64,000 nucleotides of DNA from an uncultured Bacilli bacterium (GCA_934096035.1 CAKOKX010000001.1:62001-126000); one strand, 5' to 3'; positions 8,632 to 18,515 are shown, counted from the stretch's first letter. Program-made: numbers and translations. The notes: a model not told the origin generated them from the letters alone.

Positions 8632-10945
8632 TATCTTCCCTCATAGTTGCATAAACTACAGCTTTTATTGTATGTAATCTATTTTCAGCTTGATCAAATA
8701 CTTTAGATTTTGATGAATTAAATACTTCATCAGTTACTTCCATTTCTTTTAAACCAAACTTATTATATATATCTTTTCCAATTGTAGTATTTAAATCATG
8801 GAATGAAGGTAGGCAATGTAAGAATATTGCATCAGGTCTTGCATTATTCATAATATCCATATTTACTTGATAATCTTTTAAAAGATTAATTCTTTCATTC
8901 CATACTTCATCAGGTTCTCCCATAGAAACCCAAACATCAGTATATATTACATCGGCATTGCGTGTTGCATCTATTACATTTTCATTCATAGATATAGAAC
9001 CGCCATTTTCCTTAGCAATTTCTATACATCTATTTACTAATTCTTCATCTGGCCATAAACTCTTTGGACCACATGCTACAAAATGCATACCCATTTTAGC
9101 ACATACAACCATTAATGAATTAGCAACATTATTTCTAGCATCACCCATAAATACAAGTTTGATACCTTTTAAATGTCCAAAGTTTTCTTCAACAGTTAAG
9201 ACATCTGCAAGCATTTGCGTTGGATGAAATTCTGTAGTTAAACCATTCCAAACTGGAACACCAGCATTTTCTGCAAGTTCTTCAACAATCTTTTGATCAA
9301 ATCCACGATATTCAATACCATCATACATTCTACCTAAGACTTTTGCTGTATCACTAATAGATTCTTTTTTACCCATTTGTGAAGATCCTGGGTCTAAGTA
9401 AGTAACACCCATACCTAAATCCATTCCAGCAACTTCAAATGCACATCTAGTTCTAGTTGAAGTCTTTTCAAATAACAATACTATATTTTTACCTTTTAAA
9501 TATCTATGTTCTACACCATTTCTCTTTTTATCTTTTAAATCTTTAGATAAATCTAATAAATATCTAATTTCTTCTGGTGTATAATCAAGTAAAGTTAAGA
9601 AATTTCTACCTCTTAAATCAGGTTTCTTATTTAAATCTACTTTAATAAAATCTTCAATTCTTAAAGTTGGTATACTTTCATTATTTTCTACAGTTACCTC
9701 TTCAATATCCTCACGAATAAGTGGCATACTCATACATCTAGGACCACCTCTACCACGAGATAATTCTGCACTACTTACTTCAATTACATGAATACCATGT
9801 TCTCTTAAAATATTATTAGTAATATTATTTCTATCATAGACAACTACAACACCCGGAGCAATACATAATGTATTAGTTCCATCATTCCATTGTTCTCTTT
9901 CTGAAGAAATCTTTTCTCCGCCAGCACATGGAATTAAAGTTATTTCTCTACCTAAATATTTTTCCAAAATAGTTTCCAAAGAACCATTTACTTCAACAAC
10001 ATTTAAATCTTCATCAGAATCTGGAATATCACCTTCAGTTATTTCAAAAACTTGTAATGTATCCATAATACCTGGATGATATGTAAATTTATCATAATCA
10101 ATTTGAGTAAATACTGTATCTAAATGCATGAAAGCACGAGATTCAGGTATATTAAATGCTAAAATTGTATCAATTTTACAATTTGGATCTTTAAAACAAT
10201 TCTTAGCAAGCTCATCAATCGCTGCAGCTTCAGTTCTTTGCGAAATACCAACAGCAAGTGTATGACTATTTAAATTAAGTACATCCCCACCTTCAATATG
10301 ATATGGTAAATATCTATCATAATATTTATATAACTTATCTTTAAAATCAGGATGATAATTAAATATATATTCAGCATAAATTGTTTCTCTATTTCTTGTA
10401 ACTGAATACATTTTATTTAAAATGACACCATTACCAGCACTTGCAAATGGGTCTCTAGTAAAATAAAGATTTGGCATAGGATCTGCTAAAAACTCAGATT
10501 CTTCACTAACTAAATCCACTAAAGATTTCTCAACTTCTCTTTTAGCTCTACTTATTTCTTCAATCTTTATACCTTCCATAGTTTTTAATACAAGTTCTTT
10601 TTTATTGTTAAAACTCTTTAAATAATCAAAAACTAAATTTTTATATTTTGGCGTAGTAATACCAGCCTCATAGATAAATTGCCTAATAAATTTATCTTCA
10701 ATTTCACCACTTATTTCAAGTACACTTGCCATTAAATCTTCTAAATAAACAACTTCAATACCATTTTCTTTTAAGACTCTAGCAAACTCATCATGTTCTG
10801 CTTGAGCATCAGGCAAAAATGGAATATCATCAAATAATAATCTACTTAATGAATCTGGTGTTAAATTCAAAAGTTCATTTCCAGGTCTATGCAAAAGCAC
10901 TTTTTTAAGTGGACCAATTTCACTTCTTACATTAATTGCATTCAT
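8624..10945 (-). CDS. Arginine deiminase-ornithine carbamoyltransferase fusion protein
   Basis: One uninterrupted frame of 773 residues joins two enzymes of the arginine deiminase pathway. Residues 1 to about 412 are arginine deiminase: [15 protein letters not shown] at the start, FTRDPFA, HLDTVF, and the catalytic cysteine near residue 404 in GGPRCMSMP. After a linker of some 20-25 residues, residues about 436-773 are a catabolic-type ornithine carbamoyltransferase: STRTR starting at residue 496 (carbamoyl-phosphate loop), FHPTQ, WVSMGE (ornithine loop) and HCLP near residue 710. All catalytic motifs are intact on both halves. It would turn arginine into citrulline and then ornithine plus carbamoyl phosphate in one polypeptide. 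The ATG at 10945 with GGAGAGG upstream is preferred over a TTG one codon earlier. It is the first gene of the operon, followed by arcC and a carrier. Confidence 0.93.
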   Translation of the reverse strand: MNAINVRSEIGPLKKVLLHRPGNELLNLTPDSLSRLLFDDIPFLPDAQAEHDEFARVLKENGIEVVYLEDLMASVLEISGEIEDKFIRQFIYEAGITTPKYKNLVFDYLKSFNNKKELVLKTMEGIKIEEISRAKREVEKSLVDLVSEESEFLADPMPNLYFTRDPFASAGNGVILNKMYSVTRNRETIYAEYIFNYHPDFKDKLYKYYDRYLPYHIEGGDVLNLNSHTLAVGISQRTEAAAIDELAKNCFKDPNCKIDTILAFNIPESRAFMHLDTVFTQIDYDKFTYHPGIMDTLQVFEITEGDIPDSDEDLNVVEVNGSLETILEKYLGREITLIPCAGGEKISSEREQWNDGTNTLCIAPGVVVVYDRNNITNNILREHGIHVIEVSSAELSRGRGGPRCMSMPLIREDIEEVTVENNESIPTLRIEDFIKVDLNKKPDLRGRNFLTLLDYTPEEIRYLLDLSKDLKDKKRNGVEHRYLKGKNIVLLFEKTSTRTRCAFEVAGMDLGMGVTYLDPGSSQMGKKESISDTAKVLGRMYDGIEYRGFDQKIVEELAENAGVPVWNGLTTEFHPTQMLADVLTVEENFGHLKGIKLVFMGDARNNVANSLMVVCAKMGMHFVACGPKSLWPDEELVNRCIEIAKENGGSISMNENVIDATRNADVIYTDVWVSMGEPDEVWNERINLLKDYQVNMDIMNNARPDAIFLHCLPSFHDLNTTIGKDIYNKFGLKEMEVTDEVFNSSKSKVFDQAENRLHTIKAVVYATMREDNE

Positions 10946-10972
10946 CAAAATCCTCTCCTTATTCTCTACTAA

Positions 10973-11001
10973 ATTATAACAAACTTCATATTTAATTGCA
11001 A
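10973..11001 (-). promoter_or_regulatory. Sigma-A promoter of the arginine deiminase operon
   Basis: On the minus strand TTGCAA (10996-11001) and TATAAT (10973-10978) are exactly 17 bases apart. The promoter lies in the 55-base gap behind the ABC importer, so the deiminase operon can be transcribed separately from it. I could not make out a convincing ArgR operator. Confidence 0.7.
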
Positions 11002-11003
11002 TT

Positions 11004-11726
11004 TTATTTTTTAACTTTTTGTAAAAATGCTTTTATTCTATCATTTTTATTATTAAAAAACTCTTTATTACTTCCATCAAATATTATTTTTCCGTTCTCT
11101 AAAAACAATATTCTATTAGCAATACTTTTAACAAAACTTATTTCATGAGAAACTATAATCATTGTTTTATTTTCACTAGCAACTATTTTAATTAAATCCA
11201 GTACTTCACCAATCATCTCTGGATCAAGTGCACTCGTAGGTTCATCAAATAAAATGATATCTGGATCCATCATTAGGGTTCTAATAATAGCCACTCTTTG
11301 CTTTTGCCCTCCGGATAAACTTGATGGATAGCTTAATGCTTTATCTTTTAAACCAATTTTCTCTAAAAGCATTATGGCTTTTCTTTTTGCGCTACCTTCC
11401 CCCATAACTTTAAGTTTTACCGGTGCCAGCATCAAATTATCCAAAACACTTAAATGATTAAACAAATTAAATTGTTGAAAAACCATCCCTATTTTTTCAC
11501 GTACTAAAGATAAATTTGTTTTTTTATCTACTAAGTTAGTACCTTCAAAAACTATTTTACCACTACTTGGTGTCTCTATCATATTTAAACATCTAAGCAA
11601 AGTACTTTTACCACTTCCAGAAGGCCCCACAATTGCTATAATATCTCCAGTACTAACATCAAAACTTATATCTTTTAAAACTGTATTTTTTCCAAAACTT
11701 TTTTTCAAATTTTTAACACTTAGCAT
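11004..11726 (-). CDS. Polar amino-acid ABC transporter, ATP-binding protein
   Basis: This 240-residue ATPase powers an amino-acid importer. Walker [11 protein letters not shown]-loop MVFQQFNLF, signature [11 protein letters not shown], Walker [12 protein letters not shown] and the switch histidine in IIVSHE are all intact, and the close match to the GlnQ/HisP/ArtP group is clear. It overlaps the permease gene upstream by 14 bases and is the last of three genes (binding protein, permease, ATPase). Because it lies directly before the arginine deiminase operon, arginine is a reasonable guess as substrate, but glutamine or others cannot be ruled out. Confidence 0.92.
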   Translation of the reverse strand: MLSVKNLKKSFGKNTVLKDISFDVSTGDIIAIVGPSGSGKSTLLRCLNMIETPSSGKIVFEGTNLVDKKTNLSLVREKIGMVFQQFNLFNHLSVLDNLMLAPVKLKVMGEGSAKRKAIMLLEKIGLKDKALSYPSSLSGGQKQRVAIIRTLMMDPDIILFDEPTSALDPEMIGEVLDLIKIVASENKTMIIVSHEISFVKSIANRILFLENGKIIFDGSNKEFFNNKNDRIKAFLQKVKK

Positions 11727-12402
11727 TTAACTTTACCTCCATTCTATTAACTAATTTAGTTAATCCTAGAGTAATAACTAAATATATTAATGCGATAATT
11801 ATTAAAGGAAAGAAATAATCATAAGTCCTAGATGCAATAATATCACTTGCTTTTGTAAGTTCCATAATACCTATATAAGCTCCTGCCGATGTTTCTTTAA
11901 TTAATGTAATAAACTCATTTCCTAAAGCTGGCATAACATTTCTAATTCCTTGAGGCATTATAATATATCTCATAACTTTTCTATAACTAAGACCTAAAGA
12001 TAATCCAGCCTCCATTTGCCCTTTATCAATCGAATTAATACCAGACCTAATAATTTCAGATACATATGCTCCAGAATTAAGCCCAAAAGCAAGTATACCC
12101 ACAATAACTATACTAATATCAACAGACTTAAATATAACATAATAAATTATCATTAATTGTAACAATACTGGTGTTCCTCTTATAACATTTACATACCATG
12201 TAACTACTTTATTTAATATCTTTAATTTACCATTTGTATCATGATTATGTCTTATAATTGCTATTAAAATACCTATAAAAACACCTATTAAACATGCAAA
12301 TAAGGCAATAATTAAAGTATTAAATAATCCTTCAAAAATATATTTATATCTTCCATCATAAATAATGCTTTCATAAAAACTATTATAAATATCTTTAAAC
12401 AT
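11713..12402 (-). CDS. Polar amino-acid ABC transporter, permease
   Basis: A 229-residue inner-membrane subunit with five or so hydrophobic segments and the coupling motif SGAYVSEIIRSGINSI followed by GQMEAGLSLGLSY, diagnostic of the HisMQ/GlnP permease family. It ends eight residues past a KLVNRME basic tail usual for the family. The protein forms the membrane channel with the ATPase encoded just downstream (14-base overlap) and receives substrate from the lipoprotein encoded just upstream (eight-base gap). Confidence 0.92.
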   Translation of the reverse strand: MFKDIYNSFYESIIYDGRYKYIFEGLFNTLIIALFACLIGVFIGILIAIIRHNHDTNGKLKILNKVVTWYVNVIRGTPVLLQLMIIYYVIFKSVDISIVIVGILAFGLNSGAYVSEIIRSGINSIDKGQMEAGLSLGLSYRKVMRYIIMPQGIRNVMPALGNEFITLIKETSAGAYIGIMELTKASDIIASRTYDYFFPLIIIALIYLVITLGLTKLVNRMEVKLNAKC

Positions 12403-12410
12403 ATAAACCT

Positions 12411-13130
12411 CTATTTTTCTGTATGTTTTATAATAAAACTATTTATTTTACCTTCATCTTTTAACTTTTGTAAAACAGTATTTATTGCACCTAATAATTC
12501 TTTATTTCCCTTTTTAACAATCATTCCATAAGAATCATTAGTTAAAGCCCCATCAAGAATTTTAATTCCATTATTAGTTGATACAATTTCTTTCGCAGGA
12601 AGCTCATCCATAACAACACAATCAACTTTACCTGCCTTTAAATCTTCAATTGCCGCTAAATACTTCTTTTGTCTTACAATACTTGCATTTTTAAAATTAT
12701 CTGTAACATATGTATCTGCAATACTTCCAAGTTGAACAGCTATTTTTTTATTACTTATACTATTTACATTATTAATGTTACTATTATTACTTACAATAAC
12801 TACTTGTTTACTTACAGAATAATTAATAGAAAAATCCACATTCTTAGCTCTATCATCACTATAACTTATACCTGCAGCACCAAAATCAGCTTTACCTGTT
12901 TTTACTTCATTAATTATTGAATCAAAAGCAATATCCTTTACTACTAAAGTTTTACCTAAATATTTAGCAATTTCTTTTGCTATATCTACATCTACTCCTA
13001 CAACTTCACCACCATCATAATATTCATATGGAGCAAATCCAGCTTCTGTAACCATTATAAGTTCATTCGTATTTTTCTTACATCCTCCTAATGCTATTAA
13101 TAACACTAATAATAAAATAACTTTTTTCAT
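12411..13130 (-). CDS. Amino-acid ABC transporter substrate-binding lipoprotein
   Basis: The 239-residue protein starts with a lipoprotein signal peptide (LLLVLLIALGGC, lipidated cysteine at residue 17) and continues as a type-2 periplasmic binding protein of the SBP_bac_3 family: AGFAPYEYYDGGEVVGVDVDIA, DFGAAGISYSDDRAKNVDFS and the later DELPAKE segment. The arginine and aspartate that clamp the amino-acid alpha groups in the family appear to be present. It is the first gene of the importer operon. A TATAAT element sits just upstream of it near 13155. Confidence 0.92.
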   Translation of the reverse strand: MKKVILLLVLLIALGGCKKNTNELIMVTEAGFAPYEYYDGGEVVGVDVDIAKEIAKYLGKTLVVKDIAFDSIINEVKTGKADFGAAGISYSDDRAKNVDFSINYSVSKQVVIVSNNSNINNVNSISNKKIAVQLGSIADTYVTDNFKNASIVRQKKYLAAIEDLKAGKVDCVVMDELPAKEIVSTNNGIKILDGALTNDSYGMIVKKGNKELLGAINTVLQKLKDEGKINSFIIKHTEK

Positions 13131-13179
13131 ATTACACCTCTATTCTAGAACAATTATATCATGTATAGTATAAATTAGT

Positions 13180-13212
13180 AAATGAATTTGATTTAAGTTT
13201 TTTCATTTACTA
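13180..13212. repeat. Inverted repeat in the importer upstream region
   Basis: GTAAATGAA and TTCATTTAC pair perfectly around a 15-base AT loop. It lies between the importer promoter and the decayed tnpB. It could be a weak terminator or a leftover of the element; I cannot decide which. Confidence 0.35.
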
Positions 13213-13321
13213 TATAAAAAAAAGAGTATAAAAGGTACATTTTAAGTTTGATAACTAATATAATATTATTTACGCAAATTTTATAATTAAAGAAGGAATT
13301 AGAAATAGAAAACTTTTTCTT

Positions 13322-13630
13322 TTACTTTTCTATTACTTCTTTTAATTTTGATAAATTTATTATTCTTTTTTTATAATCTATTATCACACTTTCATATTTC
13401 TTATTTATTCTAAAACATTCATGTACACCTTTTACTCTAAATTTTTTTTTAATTTATTAATTCTTTAATTGTTCATATACGCTTATCCTTGTTTTACTTT
13501 TTTCATTATTATTTTTTTTCTGCAAAAAAATTATTATAAATATATCTAGTACTTCCAAAAGTTTTTTAATCAATTCTTTTTGTGAGTATGTAGGATAAAT
13601 TCTTAATATATATGCTTTATAAGTATTCAT
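13322..13630 (-). pseudogene. Decayed TnpB (IS200/IS605-type) transposase-associated nuclease
   Basis: From the ATG at 13630 the frame reads MNTYKAYILRIYPTYSQKEL, the N-terminal helix-turn-helix start of TnpB proteins, and continues to SVYEQLKN. It ends at two adjacent stop codons (13454-13459). The same frame then resumes with FRVKGVHECFRINKKYES and IINLSKLKEVIEK, which resembles the beta-barrel section of TnpB ending KLPKLK, before stopping at 13322. The catalytic RuvC region and zinc finger are missing entirely, and about 40 residues seem to be deleted between the parts. This is a relic of a full-length protein of 370-400 residues. The assignment of the second part is weaker than that of the first. 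Confidence 0.6.
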
Positions 13631-13762
13631 TAAACCAACACCCTTTGGATAATCAAATTTAACATTTATTCGACCATATATCAAGATTTTTATTTGCAAA
13701 AAAAGTATAACTTTCTTAGTATATAAAAAAATATATTTTTCATTTTAGAAAAACATATTTTA

Positions 13763-15181
13763 TTAACGCCCTTGTTTTATATACCCATCTTGAACTAACA
13801 TATCATCCAAAAATTGTTCCCAATTTTCAAATTTTTCTGGCTGATTATATTTTTTCATTTTATCAGAGTAATCTAAATAAGCTAAATAATACTGTACTAA
13901 TTGTCCAATAACCAAAGAATTATCAAGTTCTAACTTCAAATACTTATCATATAACAAATCAAAAATATTTCTTGGAACAAATTGTTCAATTCCTTTACTT
14001 ACTACATATAAATTAAAATAAGTATTTCTATCCCTAAGTTCTTGACTAGACAAATCATAATCCTCCAAAACTGCAGAGGTTTTTTGTTCATTGTAATTAA
14101 CAACATTTTGATAAGAATCATGCATCATAGCTTCAAAAGATTTTAAACCAGTCATATACAAATCTGGATTATTATCTTTAATCATTTTTAATTCAATAGT
14201 TAAGTTATCAATTTGTTCTTCTGTCAACGGTCTATTTTCAGAATCCACTTTTTTATTAATCATAAATAATAAAGCACTAACTCTATCAACCGGATTATAT
14301 CCATATTCTTTTTCTAATATTTTTGTTTTTAAAGTATTAAATTGTGTCAACAATTCATCTTGGAGTTGTTCAAGCCCTTTTTTTGTTTTTAATATTTCTT
14401 CATTTAATTTATATATTGCAACTCTAGTTGATAAACTAAAAAAACTATTATATTTTTGAAACAAAGCCAATGCCTTATTACAACGTTCAATATTATTAAT
14501 ATTTTTATAATAATCACTTTCAACAGTTTCTAAATCACTAAACAATTTATTAAACAAAGAATCGTCTTTATTAACACCACTTATATTATTTTTGTTTATT
14601 CCATTTAAAGCTGCACTTACTTCAGTTGAATCAAATAATTTTTCTTCTGAACTTTCTTTAATTAGTTCTTTTCTTCTTATTTTATCATCAAATGACTTTA
14701 ATAAATTTTTTTGTTCAGGAATTTTTGGATTACAAATACTACTTTTAATGCTAAAGCCATCATTTTTTTCATCAGAATAAGATAAACGAACATCATTTTC
14801 ATCAAAATATTCAATTTTATATTTACTCATTGGAAAATATTTTTCAGCAAAACTTATTGATTGTGCATCTATTAAACTACTTAAAGTAGATAAATTTTTA
14901 TCCTTATTAGTTGATATTTTTAATAATTCAGAATAAATTCTTTTACCATCATCAGACAAAATATCAAATAAATAAGTTGAATTTAAAATTGAATCTAATA
15001 ATGCACCATCTAAATAATCAGACCATGTTGATTTTATCTTACTAACAATTTTACCTACCTTTTCATATTTTTTATCACTTATTTTTTTTGTATTTTTAGT
15101 TGACAAAAAAATAGAATTTAAAGCATTTAGTAATTCATCAATTTTTTTAAGATCAATTTCATCACTTCTATAAACTTTCAA
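13763..15181 (-). CDS. Unrecognised helical cytoplasmic protein
   Basis: I do not recognise this 472-residue protein. It is charged and mostly helical, with no signal peptide, membrane segment, cysteine cluster or nucleotide-binding motif. The section around residues 225-300 (repeating K, E, L with regular leucine spacing) could form a coiled coil. A serine/asparagine-rich stretch near residues 170-215 may be a flexible linker between two halves. It is a single gene, lying between the TnpB relic and the XRE regulator, and its codon use is like that of its neighbours. There is no usable clue to function. Confidence 0.75.
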   Translation of the reverse strand: MKVYRSDEIDLKKIDELLNALNSIFLSTKNTKKISDKKYEKVGKIVSKIKSTWSDYLDGALLDSILNSTYLFDILSDDGKRIYSELLKISTNKDKNLSTLSSLIDAQSISFAEKYFPMSKYKIEYFDENDVRLSYSDEKNDGFSIKSSICNPKIPEQKNLLKSFDDKIRRKELIKESSEEKLFDSTEVSAALNGINKNNISGVNKDDSLFNKLFSDLETVESDYYKNINNIERCNKALALFQKYNSFFSLSTRVAIYKLNEEILKTKKGLEQLQDELLTQFNTLKTKILEKEYGYNPVDRVSALLFMINKKVDSENRPLTEEQIDNLTIELKMIKDNNPDLYMTGLKSFEAMMHDSYQNVVNYNEQKTSAVLEDYDLSSQELRDRNTYFNLYVVSKGIEQFVPRNIFDLLYDKYLKLELDNSLVIGQLVQYYLAYLDYSDKMKKYNQPEKFENWEQFLDDMLVQDGYIKQGR

Positions 15182-15550
15182 GCAAAATCACCTCAAACCT
15201 TTTTCCAAACATAAATAATCATACTAACATTATACAACTATTTTAATATATCAGCAATCAACAAATATAACTTAAATAAATTTTACATAATTTTACAATA
15301 AGTATTTAAAAAAGTCAAGAAATAAAAAGCCTTAAAACAACCAAGACAAAACTATTGGTTGTTTTCGTATTCTTCAATCTTTTTGACATTTTTTAGGTTT
15401 CGAATGACTTTCCTATTATATTAAAATAAAAACAATTAAACCTTTATTATAAAAATATAAAAGTTTGCAATTTTGCCGAAAAAAGAAAAAATACTGAATT
15501 CGGTAAACAATTTCACTTATTTTTTGTTATACTATATTTAGTAACGGGAG
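15182..15550. other. Gene-free region before the XRE regulator
   Basis: I see no coding frame here. The region holds a perfect 11-bp inverted repeat (AAAACAACCAA at 15334-15344, TTGGTTGTTTT at 15355-15365) with a 10-base loop, which could form a stable hairpin on either strand but lacks a clear T tract. Its last 60 bases hold the regulator promoter and the shared 14-bp palindrome. The remainder is plain AT-rich DNA. Confidence 0.5.
15492..15505. promoter_or_regulatory. 14-bp palindromic operator candidate, copy 1
   Basis: TACTGAATTCGGTA, a near-perfect inverted repeat with half-site TACYGA. The same 14 bases recur exactly at 19133-19146, and a variant is at 22722-22735. Here it ends 22 bases upstream of the TATACT (15528-15533) -10 element of the XRE regulator gene, at the place where a poor -35 hexamer would be. 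Confidence 0.65.
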
Positions 15551-15562
15551 ATGAGTTTAGAA

Positions 15563-15802
15563 ATGACTTTTACTGAAGCCATAATAGAAAGAATTAATGA
15601 GCTTTGTAAGTTGAATCATATAACTACAAATAAGTTGTCTGAGCTTTCCACTGTTCCAGCAACAACTCTTTATGCGTTGCTTTATGATAAAGTAGAAAAC
15701 CCAAGTTCTAAAAACATTTATAAATTTTGTAAAGTTTTTGGAATAACAATGAAAGAGTTTTATGACACTGAAATATTCAATAAAATGGATTTTATAGAAT
15801 AA
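15563..15802 (+). CDS. XRE-family helix-turn-helix regulator
   Basis: A small single-domain DNA-binding protein: the helix-turn-helix covers TTNKLSELSTVPATTLYALL, followed by NPSSKNIYKFCKVFGITMKEFYD, the usual last helices of the Cro/CI fold. An in-frame ATG at 15551 directly abuts the GGGAG ribosome site and cannot use it; the ATG at 15563 is better placed, giving 79 residues. A TATACT -10 element and the 14-bp palindrome lie upstream. Since the palindrome also precedes the two operons to its right, this protein is the obvious candidate to bind it and to regulate itself. There is no ligand domain. Confidence 0.85.
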   Translation: MTFTEAIIERINELCKLNHITTNKLSELSTVPATTLYALLYDKVENPSSKNIYKFCKVFGITMKEFYDTEIFNKMDFIE

Positions 15803-15816
15803 ATAAAGCTTAGCAG

Positions 15817-15838
15817 CAATCACTTCGATTGTTTTTTT
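15817..15838 (+). terminator. Terminator of the XRE regulator
   Basis: Stem CAATC / GATTG with a five-base loop and seven T residues, 15 bases after the stop codon. Confidence 0.75.
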
Positions 15839-15956
15839 ATTAAAAAAGTATCAATAAAGTATTATTAAATCTTTTTTGATACTCATTAAATATTGTTTTA
15901 TTTATAATCATTGATATGTATAAGGATTGTTAATTGTTCCATTTACTTAACAAAAG

Positions 15957-15986
15957 AAAAAAGGAATCTAATTAACTAGATTCCTT
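15957..15986 (-). terminator. Terminator of the acyltransferase cassette
   Basis: Perfect 10-bp stem AAGGAATCTA / TAGATTCCTT around a six-base loop, followed by T residues on the minus strand. It overlaps the stop codon of the DHHW gene. Confidence 0.85.
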
Positions 15987-17067
15987 ATCTCATAGAAAAA
16001 CTGTTATTTATAGTTAATATACTATACATAAAAAGAACATCTTGATTATTAAATTTTATATAATTATTCAAAATTCTTGAAGAAACATATCTAATATCAA
16101 TAACAGTAATTTTTTTATAACCATCTATTAACAAAGGAATTAAACTACTGCCATAAGAATCACGAAAAACAATTAACTCTCTATTACTATTTGAAGTAGG
16201 ATTAACAATATCTATAATCGATGATGCTCCTGATAAATATATATCATATTTATCTAATGATTTTAGTTTGTCATAATCATATATTTTTGTATATTGTTTA
16301 GTTTCATAATTATACACACTACTATTAAGTATAGATGGATTAGATATTGTTTTTATAGTATCAATATCTTTAGTTACTGATAATCTACCAGCATAACTAC
16401 CTTTAAAAGTAGTAACTGTATTTACAACATTATTATTAGTTATATCAAAATTCATTTGATTAGCAATAGTATTTGCAACATCAAATAAATCTTCTTGTTT
16501 CCAATGAGTATCGGTCTTATAATAATTATCAAGAGTTAATTTATCAAATATATTTATATAATTAAGATTTGTTAAATTATTTTTCATCATATCTTGTAAT
16601 TTATTATAATCAAGTTTTAAATTACCTTTATTAACAAAGTAATTTTTATCAGGAATAATAGTATAATAAATGTTACTATTATTATTTAAATATGTATTTT
16701 TTATATAATTAATCTTATAAGTTAAATTATTAATAGAATTAGTATTTAAAGGGAATATTTCTTCAACAATATAATCATCATACATATATAAATTATTATA
16801 TTCACCTTTAGTAGATAATTCTATATCTATTTTAATTTTTCTAAAAGTATCTCTTTTGATAAATTGATCCGTAACATAGGAATCAAATTTTTTAAAATAT
16901 GTACCATCAAATAAGCTTTTAGTAGTTAATTCCGGCATGGTAGCAAGTTTTCTTCTCTCTGCTATAGAAATATCAGTATCTTTTTTTATAACATTAATCA
17001 AAAATAATGAAATTATAGTAAAAAGAAACACTAAAGTTACAACTATATCTTTAATTTTATCGTTCAT
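15985..17067 (-). CDS. DHHW-family (AlgX/SGNH-like) extracytoplasmic protein
   Basis: A 360-residue protein with one N-terminal membrane anchor (residues about 8-27), then a domain outside the membrane. It has the DTHW signature near residue 190 and FRDSYGSSL near residue 305, the two catalytic blocks of the DHHW/AlgX group of SGNH hydrolase-fold proteins. These work with an MBOAT acyltransferase in moving an acyl group to an exported polymer. It starts 11 bases after the MBOAT stop and ends the operon DUF4358-MBOAT-DHHW. The polymer and acyl group are unknown. Such cassettes also occur near sporulation genes in Clostridia, so a role in the spore envelope is possible. Confidence 0.85.
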   Translation of the reverse strand: MNDKIKDIVVTLVFLFTIISLFLINVIKKDTDISIAERRKLATMPELTTKSLFDGTYFKKFDSYVTDQFIKRDTFRKIKIDIELSTKGEYNNLYMYDDYIVEEIFPLNTNSINNLTYKINYIKNTYLNNNSNIYYTIIPDKNYFVNKGNLKLDYNKLQDMMKNNLTNLNYINIFDKLTLDNYYKTDTHWKQEDLFDVANTIANQMNFDITNNNVVNTVTTFKGSYAGRLSVTKDIDTIKTISNPSILNSSVYNYETKQYTKIYDYDKLKSLDKYDIYLSGASSIIDIVNPTSNSNRELIVFRDSYGSSLIPLLIDGYKKITVIDIRYVSSRILNNYIKFNNQDVLFMYSILTINNSFSMR

Positions 17068-17078
17068 GTATAACCTCC

Positions 17079-18476
17079 TTAAAATCTAAAATATAAAAAT
17101 GGATTATATGAATTATCTATCAAATAAGAAGTAACAACAAATAATATCATAACTATTAAAATTGGTTCTAAAAAATTAATTATATTATTTACATATTTAT
17201 TTTTTCTTAATTTATCTATTAATGTTTTAATAAAAGGAGTGGCCCCAAATAAAGCAATAATTAGTAATGGTAGATAACTCTTTAAATAATGAAGTGTATA
17301 ATCATTAATAAAAACTTCTCCATTCATACCAAATAATCCTTTAATATTAGTCAAAGCCACTGACATATTGTCAGAATTAAATATAATAAATAATATCATA
17401 ACAATAAATAATACATATATTCTTCTTATAAAAGAAGGTAATTTTTCCATAAATTTATTAAGGAATATTTTTTCTATTATAAGAATAATTCCAAACAATA
17501 ATCCCCATATTAAAAAAGTCCAATTAGCACCATGCCATATTCCAGTTAATAACCATACTATTAAAATATTTCTTATTTGTTTATATTTACCATCTCTATT
17601 ACCCCCAAGTGGAATATAAACATAATCTTTAAACCATGTACCAAGAGAGATGTGCCATCTACGCCAAAACTCAGTTATACTTTTTGATATATATGGGTAA
17701 TTAAAGTTTTCGGGGAAATTAAATCCAAATATTCTTCCAAGACCAATAGCCATATCACTATAAGCAGAAAAATCAAAATATAACTGTAGCATATAACTTA
17801 TACCAAATATCCAATAAAATATTACGGTTGTTTCATTTAGAGCAAAAGCTTTAGTGCAAAGTTCTCCCAAAGCATTAGCTATCAATACTTTTTTAGCAAG
17901 TCCAATAGAAAATCTTCTAATACCATATGCAAAATTATTAAAACTATGTACTCTATCATCTAATTCTTTTTCTACTGTCTGATATCTAACAATAGGTCCT
18001 GCGACTAACTGTGGAAATAAAGATACATAAGTGGCTAAATTTATAAGATTTTTTTGAACTTTAACTTTTCCATTATATACATCAATAACATAACTTATAA
18101 TTTGAAATGTATAAAATGATATTCCTATTGGTAATGCAATATTTAATAATTTAATATTAGCATTAGATATATCATTAATTGTTTGTATAATAAAATCAGT
18201 ATATTTAAATATTATTAATAAAAATACATGTATAAATAAAGTTGTTATTAATATATTTTTACTTTGATTTTTATATTTATCAATTAAAATAGCACCAATA
18301 TAAGCAATAATAATTTCTGCAATCATTAAAAAAACATATTTAGGTTCTCCGTAAAGATAAAATAATAAAGATGCAATTAATAAAATAATATTTTTATATT
18401 TTTTGGGTGTTATAAAATATATAATTATTAATGCTGGTAAAAAATAATATAAAAAACTAATACTAGTAAATAACAT
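17079..18476 (-). CDS. MBOAT-family O-acyltransferase (AlgI-like)
   Basis: A 465-residue membrane protein with around 11 hydrophobic segments. It carries the MBOAT landmarks FNYPYISKSITEFWRRWHISLGTWF and the catalytic histidine in TGIWHGANWTF. These enzymes pass an acyl group across the membrane to a surface sugar polymer. It is the middle gene of a cassette with the DHHW protein (11-base gap) and DUF4358 (upstream, beyond a short hairpin). A second MBOAT gene occurs in the dlt-like operon at 27755, so the cell has at least two distinct envelope acylation systems. Confidence 0.93.
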   Translation of the reverse strand: MLFTSISFLYYFLPALIIIYFITPKKYKNIILLIASLLFYLYGEPKYVFLMIAEIIIAYIGAILIDKYKNQSKNILITTLFIHVFLLIIFKYTDFIIQTINDISNANIKLLNIALPIGISFYTFQIISYVIDVYNGKVKVQKNLINLATYVSLFPQLVAGPIVRYQTVEKELDDRVHSFNNFAYGIRRFSIGLAKKVLIANALGELCTKAFALNETTVIFYWIFGISYMLQLYFDFSAYSDMAIGLGRIFGFNFPENFNYPYISKSITEFWRRWHISLGTWFKDYVYIPLGGNRDGKYKQIRNILIVWLLTGIWHGANWTFLIWGLLFGIILIIEKIFLNKFMEKLPSFIRRIYVLFIVMILFIIFNSDNMSVALTNIKGLFGMNGEVFINDYTLHYLKSYLPLLIIALFGATPFIKTLIDKLRKNKYVNNIINFLEPILIVMILFVVTSYLIDNSYNPFLYFRF

Positions 18477-18489
18477 TTTATCCTCCTTT

Positions 18490-18511
18490 AAAAAGGCACC
18501 TTAAAAGGTGC
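18490..18511 (-). terminator. Hairpin between the DUF4358 and MBOAT genes
   Basis: On the minus strand GCACCTT and AAGGTGC pair around a tight loop and five T residues follow, just in front of the MBOAT ribosome site. It may act as a partial terminator that lowers expression of the two downstream genes relative to DUF4358. Confidence 0.6.
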
Positions 18512-18515
18512 TTCA

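Noticed and set aside
9630..9710. Fusion of arginine deiminase and carbamoyltransferase as an artefact of a missed stop
   Set aside because: The frame through the linker is open and in phase on both sides with no stop or start-site remnant; only read data could show an error.
15334..15365. 11-bp perfect inverted repeat as a terminator
   Set aside because: It has no proper T tract and lies about 150 bases from the nearest gene end; kept only as a note in the gap entry.
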